Assembly: GCA_030015575.1 (NCBI GenBank)
Contig: CM057338.1
Location: 310,127,827-310,191,826 of the forward strand
DNA from: Agapanthus africanus
Taxonomy: Eukaryota > Streptophyta > Magnoliopsida > Asparagales > Amaryllidaceae
Direction of reading: 5' to 3'
Length of the DNA stretch: 64,000 bases
Within the stretch, counting starts at the first letter, position 1. Each line of letters opens with the position of its first letter. The notes under the pieces were generated by a model. The model saw only the letters and a list, made by a program, of their open reading frames with translations, was not told the origin of the DNA and searched no databases. A program made the translations under genes and the position numbers. Of this stretch, positions 1 through 9,934 are shown in pieces.

Positions 1-120
1 ATATATGTGATGTTGTTTACCAAACCAGATGTAACTTACGCACTGAGCGTTGTAAGCATGTATCAGTCAAACCTAGGGGAGAAGCACTGGACAACAGTAA
101 AGAACATTTGTCTGTCACAC
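1..120 (+). pseudogene. C0 copia reverse transcriptase/RNase H fragment
   Basis: Translation of the plus strand gives a decayed version of the segment Y-M-L-C-T-R-P-D-V-A-Y-S-L-S of the C2 reverse transcriptase, followed by a match to the G-E-S-H-W-T-A-V-K segment. This is the region just after the polymerase palm in Ty1/copia (RVT_2) proteins. The match stops near 120-180, where LTR sequence begins. The remainder of the coding region lies outside the window or is deleted. It is non-functional. Confidence 0.7.
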
Positions 121-179
121 AGCCATTAGTACGTCATACTGGAGATAGTATACAGATGCTCATTGGGTTATGAGTTACA

Positions 180-1738
180 GTTGACAGGACTTGTTGGGAA
201 CTGCTGGTTGGTATTATACCTATCGTCAGGTAGCAGTTCCCAGGTGACATGAGTACAGTATAGTCCGTTGACTTGACATCGCTACTTCGTCTCGAGTGTG
301 CTCCCACTGTTCTTAGATTACTACCCTACCATGGCTCAACAGAGTCGTGCAAACAGGTAGTAGTTGGGTGCATTCCTGAAGCACTTGAAGGCAACGGTGG
401 TTAGATAGGATTCGTCTATCTCGGTATTAGGGGTTGATATCGCGCTGTGTTCGGAAATCCATTACACGAAATCCCTGGACAGGGCAATCGGGATTTACTG
501 GTGGACACTCCAGTAGTTTCTCAAGGTATATTGGGCTCTACTCCGGCATGACTTATTGCGCTATTAGAGGTCTGACGTTTACCATCACCCTAGGCCCAAT
601 ATGCGAGTATCTCAGACGAACAGACCGGACTGTACGGAGATTGTCATAGATAGGCTCAATAGGAGTTCGGATGAGTTTGCTCATCATCTTTCTTATCGAC
701 CGATACCTGGGTAGCCGTTACGTGCAGCTTGTACCGCTGATGTGCTTGTGGTTAAACCCACTGCCAGCGTACTGTCGAGTCTTTAGACTCCCACACAAAG
801 GGTTTCCCTGCTTCGGGCGAAATGATGTAGAGGCCGTATGGTTTTACGGCAGGGTTCCGATCACATGTGTACACTGGCTACACGGATGTCGTTTCGGACG
901 GATAATACTAGTGGGCATTTGTTTAAGCCGGATCCTAGTACTATATTATTGGATTGTTATCATCTCATTGTATTCGTATTTTTCGGAATACGAATACGGG
1001 TATATATATACGGTAAGGGCATTCTTGTAATTTTACAATGCATACTTCTAGAAAGGGACACCTTATTATTGGATTATCTATTTTTGCAAAATAGATTAAT
1101 GAGGTGTAATTGGAGATATTTGTGGCATGGGTGTGATGCATGGCTCATTGAATTGTTTATTTATTTGGTTAAACTATTAAAGTATGGTGAGTTATTTTCT
1201 ATGAGAAAATATTACATGCTTCATTATTGTAAGAGATGAGCCATTCTCCTCACTAGACTTCACTTGATTCATTTCTCATTTTTCTTTCTCTCTCCAAGTT
1301 TCCTCCTTCTTCCTCAAAGAGATCCTTACCGTCACTTTTGTTGCAAAACAAAGGATCTCAAGAGATAATACACTCCATTAGCCACTCTACATCACCAAGG
1401 CTACTTAGATTAGCGAACTAAGTATCCTAGTTACCCCGGTTTAGAGGTAGGAGCTTGAAGTATAAATTCTCGGGTGGATCATCTTTGACGCGAGGAGGCC
1501 GACGTCGCAAGCTCGATCCAAACTTCGAGGAGCTAAGGAGAAGAAGAAAAGAAGACCCGAAGGACTAGTTCACGGAGGTATAAAAACTCTTCATAGTTGT
1601 TAAACCTCCTAGACAGTTTAGCTAGTTAAGATTCCGTAAAGATCCAGGAGTTTAGTCGTTGTTGCGAAACTCGTAAAAATCATTTTTTCTAAATTCCGCC
1701 TCCCCGCGAACCCGCGGGGTGCGCGACATCGACTTACA
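180..1738 (+). repeat. C0 LTR, partial and diverged
   Basis: Blocks of the C1/C2 LTR recur here in the same order on the plus strand. Examples are the block around 190-260, the GACAGGGCAATCG-type block near 480, and AGACGAACAGACCGGACTGT at 612-631. A GC-rich inverted repeat (CCCCGCG, 3-base loop, CGCGGGG) sits at about 1702-1719 close to the LTR end. No TSD can be assigned because the left end is missing. Confidence 0.65.
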
Positions 1739-1860
1739 ACATTGACACTCGAAACATCATGCAACCCGTGTCCAGTATCGACACCTTAACATCATGGAAC
1801 CGGAGTGTCCAACATTGACACTCGAAACATCATGAAACCCGTGTCCAGCATCTACACGTA
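1739..1860. repeat. Short tandem array, GTGTC...GACAC units (left G3 LTR)
   Basis: Units of about 35 bp each carry the inverted repeat GTGTC(C)-6 to 8 bases-GACAC followed by TCGAAACATCATG or a variant. Three and a part copies remain here and about four lie at 53045-53187 in the right LTR. The related G2 LTRs hold a single copy (about 27632-27653 and 47688-47709), so the array expanded in the G3 lineage. Confidence 0.8.
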
Positions 1861-2193
1861 AATCTTCATATCTCAGGCGCCGTATCATCGGATCGGCCCT
1901 CATATCCATCTGATCTCATGACTCCGGTCGGTATCCTCCGAATAACCGCCGGGTCCAAACTATCACCGATAGGTAGTACATCCCCTGCCATGCTCATCAT
2001 CTACTCCACGATCTTCTTGTCTAAGGCTACCTTACCGAGTCCACCATGTACCCACAGATAGTTCCTCCTCACTCCTCGAATCGGGTATCACATAACTCAG
2101 AACCGAGAAAACTCATGGTGGACACGAAATATCATATCACGAGAAACTGCATTTTTTAAAATAATGCATAATTTCCTTTGAAATATAATCGCG

Positions 2194-2198
2194 GTTCT
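2194..2198. repeat. Target-site duplication of G1, left (GTTCT)
   Basis: GTTCT immediately precedes the TGTCACG start of G1 and is repeated at 23163-23167 just after its TGTTACA end. The sequence joined across the two matches the uninterrupted LTRs of G2 (about 28018 and 48076). Confidence 0.95.
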
Positions 2199-4302
2199 TG
2201 TCACGCCCCGCTTTCCAGAGTACGCTAAAATGAGCACGTGACATAGCCAACCATGCTACCTGTGGGTAGGAAGTATCCATCCACAGTCACATTACGGCTG
2301 TAGAGATATCAAGAACAAAATAACACTAACTAAAACATGTCCGTAAGCCAAGATAACATGAGTCAAGAATAATAAAAGTGCGGAAGCAAAAGATCCAATA
2401 CACAATAACTGGAATGTATGTCCCATAATGCGGGCTCACATCAGGAATAAACTGCAGAAAAATAACTGAACTAGCTACTACTGAAACTTACAGCTCAGCC
2501 TGCTGGCTGAAGTACTCCTGCTCAGACTGCAGCAAAGGTACGGAATCTGGGCCATGCAAAACCCAGACGTCAGCGCGTCATGTCATCAAGTAATAAAATA
2601 TAAACAGGGTAACAGGCAATGCAATATAAACATGGATGAAAAGCAGGTGTAACAGTAATGTAAGTCAAGGCAGTGTAGGGTAGTGTGCATTAAGTAAACT
2701 AAACTGTTCTATCAGGTTTTCTGTTCTAAAGACTTTGAAATCAAATTGGTGAATCATCGATGTAACTCAATAATATCCCGTGCATACCCGGGACCACGGT
2801 CCAGATTCTCGGGCTAAAACCGAGACATGCCGCTAGGCACTAAAACAGGAATGTGTACAGATGAATGATGTCAGCAGCATCATTCCAAGGCTGGCCCAGC
2901 CTCTAAAACTGATCAGAACAAGTAGCGAACTGTTGAGTTACAAGTCAGGTTTCACCTTTGATTTCCCCATACCCCCAAGTTATATGTGTATGTCAAGTCA
3001 GGTATTCAGTAATCAAGAACTAATGCCAACACAGGATTAGGTAAGCAGGTTTGTCTGGATAGACAACAGGAACGGTCCGTGAGGACAACATGTCAGGTTT
3101 GTTGGCATTAGACACAAGATTAGGTAACGGGTCAGGTCATGGTACATCAGGTCAAGTCAAACAGTATACGGTACCATGTCGGGTCAATTAATATGTATGT
3201 ATCATGTCAAGATGTAAACGATATCATGGGTGTGCTCGAAATCAGTTACATAATTAAGCATGGTTATCAACAACATGATTTAAGCAATGCATTAAGTAAT
3301 AAGCCGATTCAATTAACTAGCTGTATAATTATCAGGGGTGTTTCAGAGATGATTTCAACATTATAGGAATACAGTATAACAATTTTGGCCGTTAAATCAT
3401 GTTAACAAGTTTTAAGAATTTTAGGGATGCAATGATTTATATATAGGTTCAATGGACGAAATCACAGCTAATACAGGTTAAATGCACACGAGTGTCCGAA
3501 TGGAGTAAAACTATAGAGAGAATTCCATAGGCTATGTCAATAGTGAAAATGTGATTAAAACATATAAATGTGATTATTAGGTTTAATAAAGTAAATGCAA
3601 ATGGTAGGTTTCAAGCTTGGAAGCTAAAATGATATAACACGACATTGAACACGAAAAAGGGAAATTATGGTACTAAAGTTAACCTACAAGTTTAGGGTGC
3701 TATCAATGTATATGTATATATATTATTTAGCATGTAGCAAGGTGTACTTGCCTCGACGGGTTGCGAAACAGAAGACGGAACGTCACGCGTCGACGGGGGA
3801 AAAGGTCGCGACGCGCGCACGGTGCACGGAATAGGTCCGAACGAAAACCAGTGGAACCACACAGGTTAGAGTACCTCGCTGGATCATCAGGACACGTCGC
3901 CGGCACAGCCAGATTCCAGCGAACCCAAAAACAGTGAATCTACAATATTCAAGAATGCATGAAACGACAAAAGACGAATCAAGAAGAGAGAAGGGAAGGA
4001 GGATAAAGAAGAGGGTGCTCACGAGGATCTGTGGAGGGGTGGTGATCGTCGACCACGTCGACGTTGCTCCGGCGCACGAACTACAGTGACAGCGAAAAAC
4101 TGCAGATCACAAAAAATGAGAACAGAGAAGAAGGAAGGAAAGAAGAAGAAAGGAGGAGAGGAGAGGGATGCTATGCTCACCGAGGAGGGTGCTCGCGAGG
4201 GCAGGGAACGGATGAAGATCGCCGGCGGCGATCTCTCGACGTGCTGCAGCGTGCAGGGGTGCGCGGTGCTCATGCAGGGTCCTTAGGGAGAGGAGGAATG
4301 AG

Positions 4303-4320
4303 GAATAAATATATATAGGG
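4303..4320 (-). promoter_or_regulatory. Probable TATA box in G1 left LTR
   Basis: On the minus strand the sequence reads CCCTATATATATTTATTCC-like, about 745 bases into the LTR from its sense start. A CT-rich tract (minus strand) lies just upstream in sense. The same box is in the right LTR at about 22394-22411. Assignment rests on sequence and position only. Confidence 0.5.
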
Positions 4321-4500
4321 GAGAGAGAGAGAGAGACGGGGGGAGAGAGAGAGAGAAAGATTGCGAGAGGAGAGAGATAGAGAGGAAGTGAGAGATCGAG
4401 AGGAGAGAGAAACGGGGAGGAGAAAGAATCTCGTCGCGATGTGAGGAGAGAGGAAGAGAGAAGAGAGAGAAAGAGAAAGGGAGAGAGAACGAGAAATGGT
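4318..4500. repeat. GA-rich microsatellite in G1 left LTR
   Basis: This is a run of about 180 bases of GA dinucleotides with interruptions (plus strand), CT-rich in the element sense. It lies just upstream of the presumed TATA box, as in many plant promoters. The right-LTR copy is at about 22412-22595. Confidence 0.85.
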
Positions 4501-5129
4501 GGGGCCCGGGAAGACTGAAGAGTGATGGGGATTGGTTGATAAAAATTTGTGAAAGATTTAAGGAAATGGAAAATATATTCTGGGGGGTTTTATAGTATAT
4601 TAGTTGGTTAAAGAAAATATTATATTCGACGGTATAAAATTAGAAATTAGGATTTGGCGCAAATGTAAAATATTTCCGAATTGCGCCCGGATCCGGTCCA
4701 AAAATTTGAAATTGAAATAAGAAAATTATAGGCGGGGTCCAAAATTTAAAATGAAGTATTTTACAATCAAAAAGTATACCCCCAAAACGGACGCACGTAC
4801 GTGCGCGTAGTCGTCCAAACACGTCCGTTTTACTGAACGGGACGAAAACACGATACAAGAACGCTACCACAGGGTTAGGAGTGTCAAGCAGGCCATGACA
4901 AGTATTTTTAATTTTATTTTAGATGCCTTAAATTGTTATATGCAGAAATGAATTGTCGGGTAAAATTTATAACTAGCAACAGTCAATTAAGATCAATGAA
5001 ATAAATACCATACACCAATCATACGGTAATAGAAACTAGTAGCATTGGGCTCGGTTGTTACATTATACCCAACTACAAAAAGAATTTCGTCCTCAAAATT
5101 CCAAGAATACAAAGATAGACGACAAACAA

Positions 5130-5303
5130 CTACAAGAAAAGATGAGAAAACTTCTGCCGGATTTCATCTTCTCGTTCCCAAGTGGACTCTCCATGCGAGC
5201 GATTACCCCAAGAAACAAGTACAAGAGGGATAAACTTGTTCTTAAGAACCTTTTCCCGTCGATCAACAATTTCAACCGGTCGCTCTTCAAAAGTCAAATC
5301 TTC
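5130..5303 (-). pseudogene. G1 integrase C-terminal chromodomain, cut off by a stop
   Basis: This segment is in the same frame as the integrase but lies downstream of the TGA at 5304-5306. It encodes 57 residues with the chromodomain pattern seen at the end of the intact-length G2 integrase: E-R-P-V-E-I-V-D-R, then K-F-I-P-L-V-L-V-S-W, then S-T-W-E-R-E-D-E-I. It ends at a natural stop at 5130-5132. In Tekay-type chromoviruses this module directs integration to certain chromatin marks. Here normal translation would stop before it. Confidence 0.8.
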
Positions 5304-6992
5304 TCATACCGTTAGTTCCGAATGATCCAATACATACGTTTCATCTCGAACATACCTACGGAGTTGAGATACGTGAAACACATCGTGCATATTCGCCAAG
5401 GACTGCGGTAACGCCAAACGATACGCTACCTCACCAACACGCTCCAAGATCTCAAAGGGTCCAACAAATCGAGGACTGAGCTTTCCTCGACTTCCAAAGC
5501 GAATCACCCCTCTAGTTGGTGATATCTTCAAGAATACCAAATCACCCACGGCGATCTCTAGAGGTCTTCTCGACGTATCTGCCCAACTTTTCTGTTTGTC
5601 TTGTGCTACCTTCATATGATTCCTGATAGTGTTAACTTTCTCAACTGTCTGCACAACCAAATCTGGTCCCAACAATCTTCGTTCACCGACATCGTCCCAA
5701 CAAACAGGTGAACGGCATTTACGACCATACAACGCTTCAAATGGAGCCATCTGGATAGTTGCCTGGAAACTGTTGTTGTAAGAAAACTCCACCAAATGTA
5801 GATGATCCTCCCATGAACCCTTGAAGTCCAACATGCATGCTCTCAACATATCTTCAAAAGTTTGGATCGTTCTCTCCGACTGACCATCAGTTTGAGGATG
5901 ATAAGCTGTGCTAAACTTCAATCGAGTCCCCAAACTTTCCTGTAAACTCCTCCAGAAGTGTGATAAGAACCGAGTGTCCCGATCGGACAAGATGCTTACC
6001 GGTGCTCCATGCAATCTTACAATCTCCTGCATGTACCGTTCTGCCAAAGTTTCTGTTGATTGACCAACCCGAAAAGGAATAAAATGAGCTGCCTTGATCA
6101 ATCGATCAACAATCACCCATACTGCATTGTTGCCTTTTGGACTCCGTGGTAGAGCTGTCACGAAATCCATGGTTATATGTTCCCACTTCCACTGAGGAAT
6201 CGGAAGTGGTTGCAATAAACCAGCAACCCTTTGATGTTCACCCTTAACTTGCTGACACACCAAACACTTTGCCACAAAGCGAGCAATCTCCCGCTTCATG
6301 CCTTCCCACCAGAAATGCTGTCGAATATCTCGGTACATCTTTGTGCCTCCTGGGTGTACAGAATAAGCTGAACTATGTGCCTCCTTCATAAGTTCTTCAC
6401 GAGTATCTCCCTTTGGTACACACAAACGGCTACCATATCTCAACGAATCATCTTCATGTATCAGTAAATCTGTTCGTAGTCCGGCTTCAACCTGTTCTTG
6501 AAACTTTTGCAGTTTAGGATCCTGCGATTGCGCTGCTTTAATATTCTCGATCAACGACGAATGTACTTGCAGCTGCATCAACTGTCCCGAAGAATGCGGT
6601 AGCACAACCTCCAAGTCAAATCTTCGAAAATCTTCAACGAGCTCCTTCTGCGTAGTCAACATCTGAATTGCTGGTAACCGACTAAGCGCATCCGGCACGA
6701 CATTAACCTTTCCCGGGTGGTACTTAAGATCAAGATCGTAGTCAGCCATCAGCTCCAACCATCTACGTTGCCTCATATTAAGCTCCTTCTGCGTGAACAC
6801 ATACTTCAAGCTCTTATGATCCGTGAAAACTTCGACCCTTTCGCCTAAAAGGTAGTGTCTCCAAATCTTCAAAGCGAAAATCACAGCCGCAAGCTCCAAG
6901 TCATGAGTTGGGTAATTCTTCTCATGGGTCTTCAACTGTCTCGATGCGTACGCTACAACCTTCCCATGCTGCATCAAAACACATCCTAATCC
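5304..6992 (-). pseudogene. G1 RNase H and integrase
   Basis: RNase H comes first: [11 protein letters not shown], then F-T-D-H-K-S-L, ending with N-V-V-P-D-A-L-S-R. The integrase follows, with the zinc-binding H...H...C-L-V-C pattern ([17 protein letters not shown]). Its catalytic core has the three acidic residues in [17 protein letters not shown] and D-G-Q-S-E-R-T. The C-terminal GPF/Y-like module contains V-G-P-F-E-I-L. A TAA at 6993-6995 interrupts the RNase H start, and a TGA at 5304-5306 separates the chromodomain. The role is degradation of the RNA template and integration of the cDNA. The frame is otherwise open over 557 codons. Confidence 0.9.
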
Positions 6993-7822
6993 TTACCCAG
7001 ATGCGTCGCTGTGAATCACCAATCCTTCGGAATTGTCTGGCACGGTCAGAATAGGGGCGGTTATTAATTTCTGCTTCAATGTCTCAAAAGCTAACGCACA
7101 TCTATCCGTCCACACAAAAGGTACCTCCTTGCGCGTAAGCTTGGTCAACGACTCTGCTAGACGAGCAAAGTTCTCCACAAATTTTCTGTAATACCCGGCG
7201 AGACCAAGGAAACTTCTTATCTTCGCAACATTCTTTGGAATCGGCCAATCACGAACTACTGCAATCTTTTCGGGATCGACGGCGATTCCATTGCCAGACA
7301 CAACATGCCCCAAAAACTTTAGTTCTTCCAGCCAAAACTCGCACTTACTCTTCTTCGCATACAACTTCTCTTGTCTCAACGTCTGCAGTGCGATCTTCAA
7401 ATGTTCTGCATGCTCTTCAAAACTTTTCGAGTATACCAGAATATCGTCAATGAACACCACAATAAACTGGTCCAAGAATGGTGAAAGATTCGGTTTATCA
7501 AGTCCATGAATATCGCCGGCGCATTCGTCACTCTGAAGGGCATCACTAAGTACTCGTAATGTCCATACCGAGTTTGGAACACCGTCTTGCCAATATCTTC
7601 TGCTTTCACTCGGACCTGATGATATCCGGATCGTAAATCCAGCTCCGAGAATACACTCGCGCCACTAAGCTGCTCAAAAAGTTCGCCAATGCGCGGGATC
7701 GGGTACTTGTTCTTAATAGTCACCCGGTTTAATTCTCGATAGTCGATGCACATCCTTCATGTGCCATCCTTCTTCTTGACTAGAAGAACTGGAGCTCCCC
7801 AAGGCGAGTTACTGCTTCGAAT
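6993..7822 (-). pseudogene. G1 reverse transcriptase
   Basis: The reading frame holds M-C-I-D-Y-R-E-L-N, then L-D-L-R-S-G-Y-H-Q, and the catalytic F-I-D-D box in [14 protein letters not shown] lies at 7757-7759. A one-base loss at about 7480-7482 shifts the frame between F-H-H and the D-Q-F-I-V segment just before the catalytic box. The catalytic aspartates are retained, so the enzyme was lost through the stop and the frameshift. The role was copying element RNA into DNA within virus-like particles. Confidence 0.9.
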
Positions 7823-8559
7823 TCAACCCTTTTCAAGCAATTCGGCAACCTGTTTCTTGACTTCTTCCAACTCCACTGGTGCCATTGGATAATACGCTTT
7901 AGAAACTGGCGCTGCACCAGGAATGAGATCAATTGCGAACTCCACGTCTCGCTTCGGCGATAATCTTGATATATCTTCAAAGACGTCCATAAAATCATGA
8001 ACAACAGCTGGCTCTTCACTTTTATCAACCTCCATTGATGCAAGGATATCATTTGTCGGCCTAGCCCTAAACTCGACTGGCCCGACAGAACTGCTTCCTC
8101 CAGTGAAGGTAAACTCGGGATGTCCGGGAATCTGGAAAATTACTTTCTTTGCCCTACAATCAATGTGAGCGTGGAAAGTGCCAAGAAAATCCATTCCCAA
8201 GACGACTTCATAGCTGCCCGTATCAATCACCAAGAAATCTGCAAAAAGCTCCCGTCCGCAAACAACAACTACACAATCTTTACATTCCCTACTAGATATG
8301 ATTTTCCTATTCCCAGTGTGTATGTCCCAGAAACTAGACAGGGTCGTGCAGGTAATCGAGTGTGTAGTTATAAACTTGGATGACATAAAACAATGGGATG
8401 CACCAGAATCAAACAACGCTAATGCGGGAAAACCATGAACGAGTAGAATACCTGAAACAACTTCTCCTGACGCCTTAGCTTCCTCAGCTGTCAAGGTAAA
8501 AGCTCGAGCCTGATTAGGTCCTTGAGTCAGCTTCTTCTGTCCATGAAACGGTTTCGGCG
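7823..8559 (-). pseudogene. G1 aspartic protease and link to reverse transcriptase
   Basis: The protease active-site motif is L-F-D-S-G-A-S-H near 8430 (minus strand), followed by a typical retropepsin flap region (G-S-Y-E-V-V-L-G-M-D-F-L). The frame then runs through F-A-I-D-L-I-P-G-A-A-P-V, the usual start of gypsy reverse transcriptase, and stops at TGA 7823-7825. The domain cleaves the gag-pol polyprotein. No catalytic residue appears lost. Confidence 0.88.
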
Positions 8560-9559
8560 GAGGCTTCTGAATATCATCCCTTGTACGAAGCTTCGACGGA
8601 CAAGCGCTGACAACGTGATCTGCCGCTCCACAAACTAAACAGAGTCCCAGCCTCCTTAGACAATCCTTTTGCACGTGGCCAGGTAAATTGCAGTAGTTAC
8701 AAGTCACGCTCTTTCTCTGGTCAACTACCGCATGCTTCTTCATTGGTGCTACGCCTCGACGGTCCACTGGAATACCTCTGCGACCATGAGCTCGGTTTGG
8801 TACAAATGCTGGCTTCCTTACCGCAACTGCTGTCTGCTGCAAACTCCCCTTCATCCCAGATAGGCTCTGCTGCTCTCGGGCTACCGCAAGTACTTGTGAG
8901 AAAGTGGTCAAACCCAGGGAGAAAATCTGCCTCTGGATGTCCATGTCCAAGTTGCGCATGAACCTCCGTGCCCTGTCTGCATCGTTGGCAACTAAAGGTC
9001 CAGCGAATCTGCTGAGTCTTGTCCAATCTGCTGCATGCACATCCACGGGTGCTCCATTCTGCCTTAGCCCGATGAATTTCTCTTCCATTTCCTCCCGTGC
9101 GGTCTGCGGGAAGAACTTCTCTAGGAAACTCTTCGAAAAATCCGCCCACCTGTTCGGCTTGGGCAAGCGGGTCTCCTCCACAAGCCACCATTCTCGGGCG
9201 TAGTTTACTAACTGAATGCCTACCACATCAACTCTCTTCTCATCTGGAATCTGTGCCGCAATAAGCAAGTTCTCTGTATCAACTAGCCACTGCTCCGCTG
9301 GCAATGGCTCTTCCTAGCCAGTAAATGCAGACGGACACAAACGCCTGAAATCTGCTACGGTCCCTACTCGATCAACTGGTTTAGCTTCAACCTTGTCTAC
9401 GGACTGCTGAACGGTCCGCAAACCTTCCTGAAATGATTCCGCTTGCTGCTGGATCAGCTCAGTCTGTCTCTTTTGATTCTCCAGCATTCCCCTTATCACA
9501 CCAAGCATGGCGGCTTCGTCCACACGCCTTTGGTACGTCTTCAAATTCTTATCTGCCAT
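8560..9559 (-). pseudogene. G1 gag (capsid-nucleocapsid)
   Basis: The start is taken at the ATG at 9557-9559, about 375 bases after the right LTR. A TAG at 9314-9316 interrupts it after 81 codons. The downstream part has a retrotransposon gag domain (E-E-P-L-P-A-E-Q-W-L, W-A-D-F-S-K-S-F-L-E-K-F-F-P). It also has two CCHC zinc knuckles, CNYCNLPGHVQKDC and CLVCGAADHVVSAC, both with C-X2-C-X4-H-X4-C spacing. Gag would form the particle shell and bind element RNA. Two knuckles contrast with one in G2 and in A1. Confidence 0.9.
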
Positions 9560-9934
9560 ATTCCTGAAATCAAAACACCCAACATTAGCATGATAACAGA
9601 TTCAAAATATAGATCAAGGCTAGAACTCCAAGTTAGTTAAATAGAGTACCGCATTGTAACTATGCCGCGGTATCATAGCCACAATTACATAACTCCACCC
9701 AAGTCGCCTAAGTCCTAGAGATAACAAGGAATCAGGTTTTCGAGTCGATATGCAAAGGAAGTTTGCACATCGTAAAAGATATAATCAGGAAGAATTTGAT
9801 TCAAGAACAGTAAAACGGCAAGGTGGCAGGACATGTTTCCTTAACACGGGTTTCCTGATTCGTGTATTGGGTACCATACCCAACTACAAAAGAATCAACC
9901 CGACTATCCTATGGCTCTGATACCAAAAGAACCA
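9560..9934 (-). promoter_or_regulatory. G1 leader with primer-binding site
   Basis: The leader is untranslated sequence between the right LTR and gag. On the minus strand TGGTATCAGAGCC, complementary to the 3' end of initiator tRNA-Met, starts about 9 bases from the LTR end (about 9914-9926). A stretch at 9874-9895 (CCCAACTACAAAA) copies the sequence beside the opposite LTR at 5068-5082. Confidence 0.85.

Larger units (their letters stand above)
1..1738 (+). mobile_element. C0: old decayed Ty1/copia remnant
   Basis: The remnant is plus-strand and truncated by the window edge. The first 120 bases are a decayed copia reverse transcriptase/RNase H stretch. From about 180 the sequence aligns, with much divergence, to the reverse complement of the C1 and C2 LTRs, so most of RNase H, the polypurine tract and the LTR start have been deleted. 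The LTR-like end reads CTTACA at 1733-1738, and G3 LTR sequence starts immediately after it. Divergence from C1 and C2 is far larger than between their own LTRs, so this is an older insertion of the same or a sister family. The apparent open frames at 434-649 and 671-1239 lie in LTR sequence and are not genes. Confidence 0.75.
1739..2198 (-). repeat. G3 left LTR, segment 1
   Basis: This segment matches 53065-53356 and 63964-64000 of the right G3 LTR, including the TACCTTACCGAGTCCACC block (2027-2044 versus 63969-63986). It begins within the GTGTC/GACAC tandem array and ends at the G1 insertion site. It contains no gene. Confidence 0.8.
2199..5062 (-). repeat. G1 left LTR (3' LTR), 2864 bp
   Basis: It starts TGTCACGCCCCG and ends GGTTGTTACA and is matched almost base for base by 9935-11940 plus 22310-23162. 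One visible difference is about 18 bases around 3743-3760 that are absent from the right copy near 11484. The LTR carries a GA/CT-rich tract and a TATA-like box on the minus strand. Apparent open frames at 3139-4318 and 4640-4870 recur in both LTR copies and resemble no known protein. Confidence 0.95.

Noticed and set aside
671..1239. Overlapping 119- and 133-codon frames on the plus strand
   Set aside because: They lie in diverged copia LTR sequence, overlap in different frames and show no known motif.
4064..4318. Arg/Glu-rich frames in the G1 LTR
   Set aside because: They come from the GA-rich tract and its edge, and the right LTR copy is broken differently.
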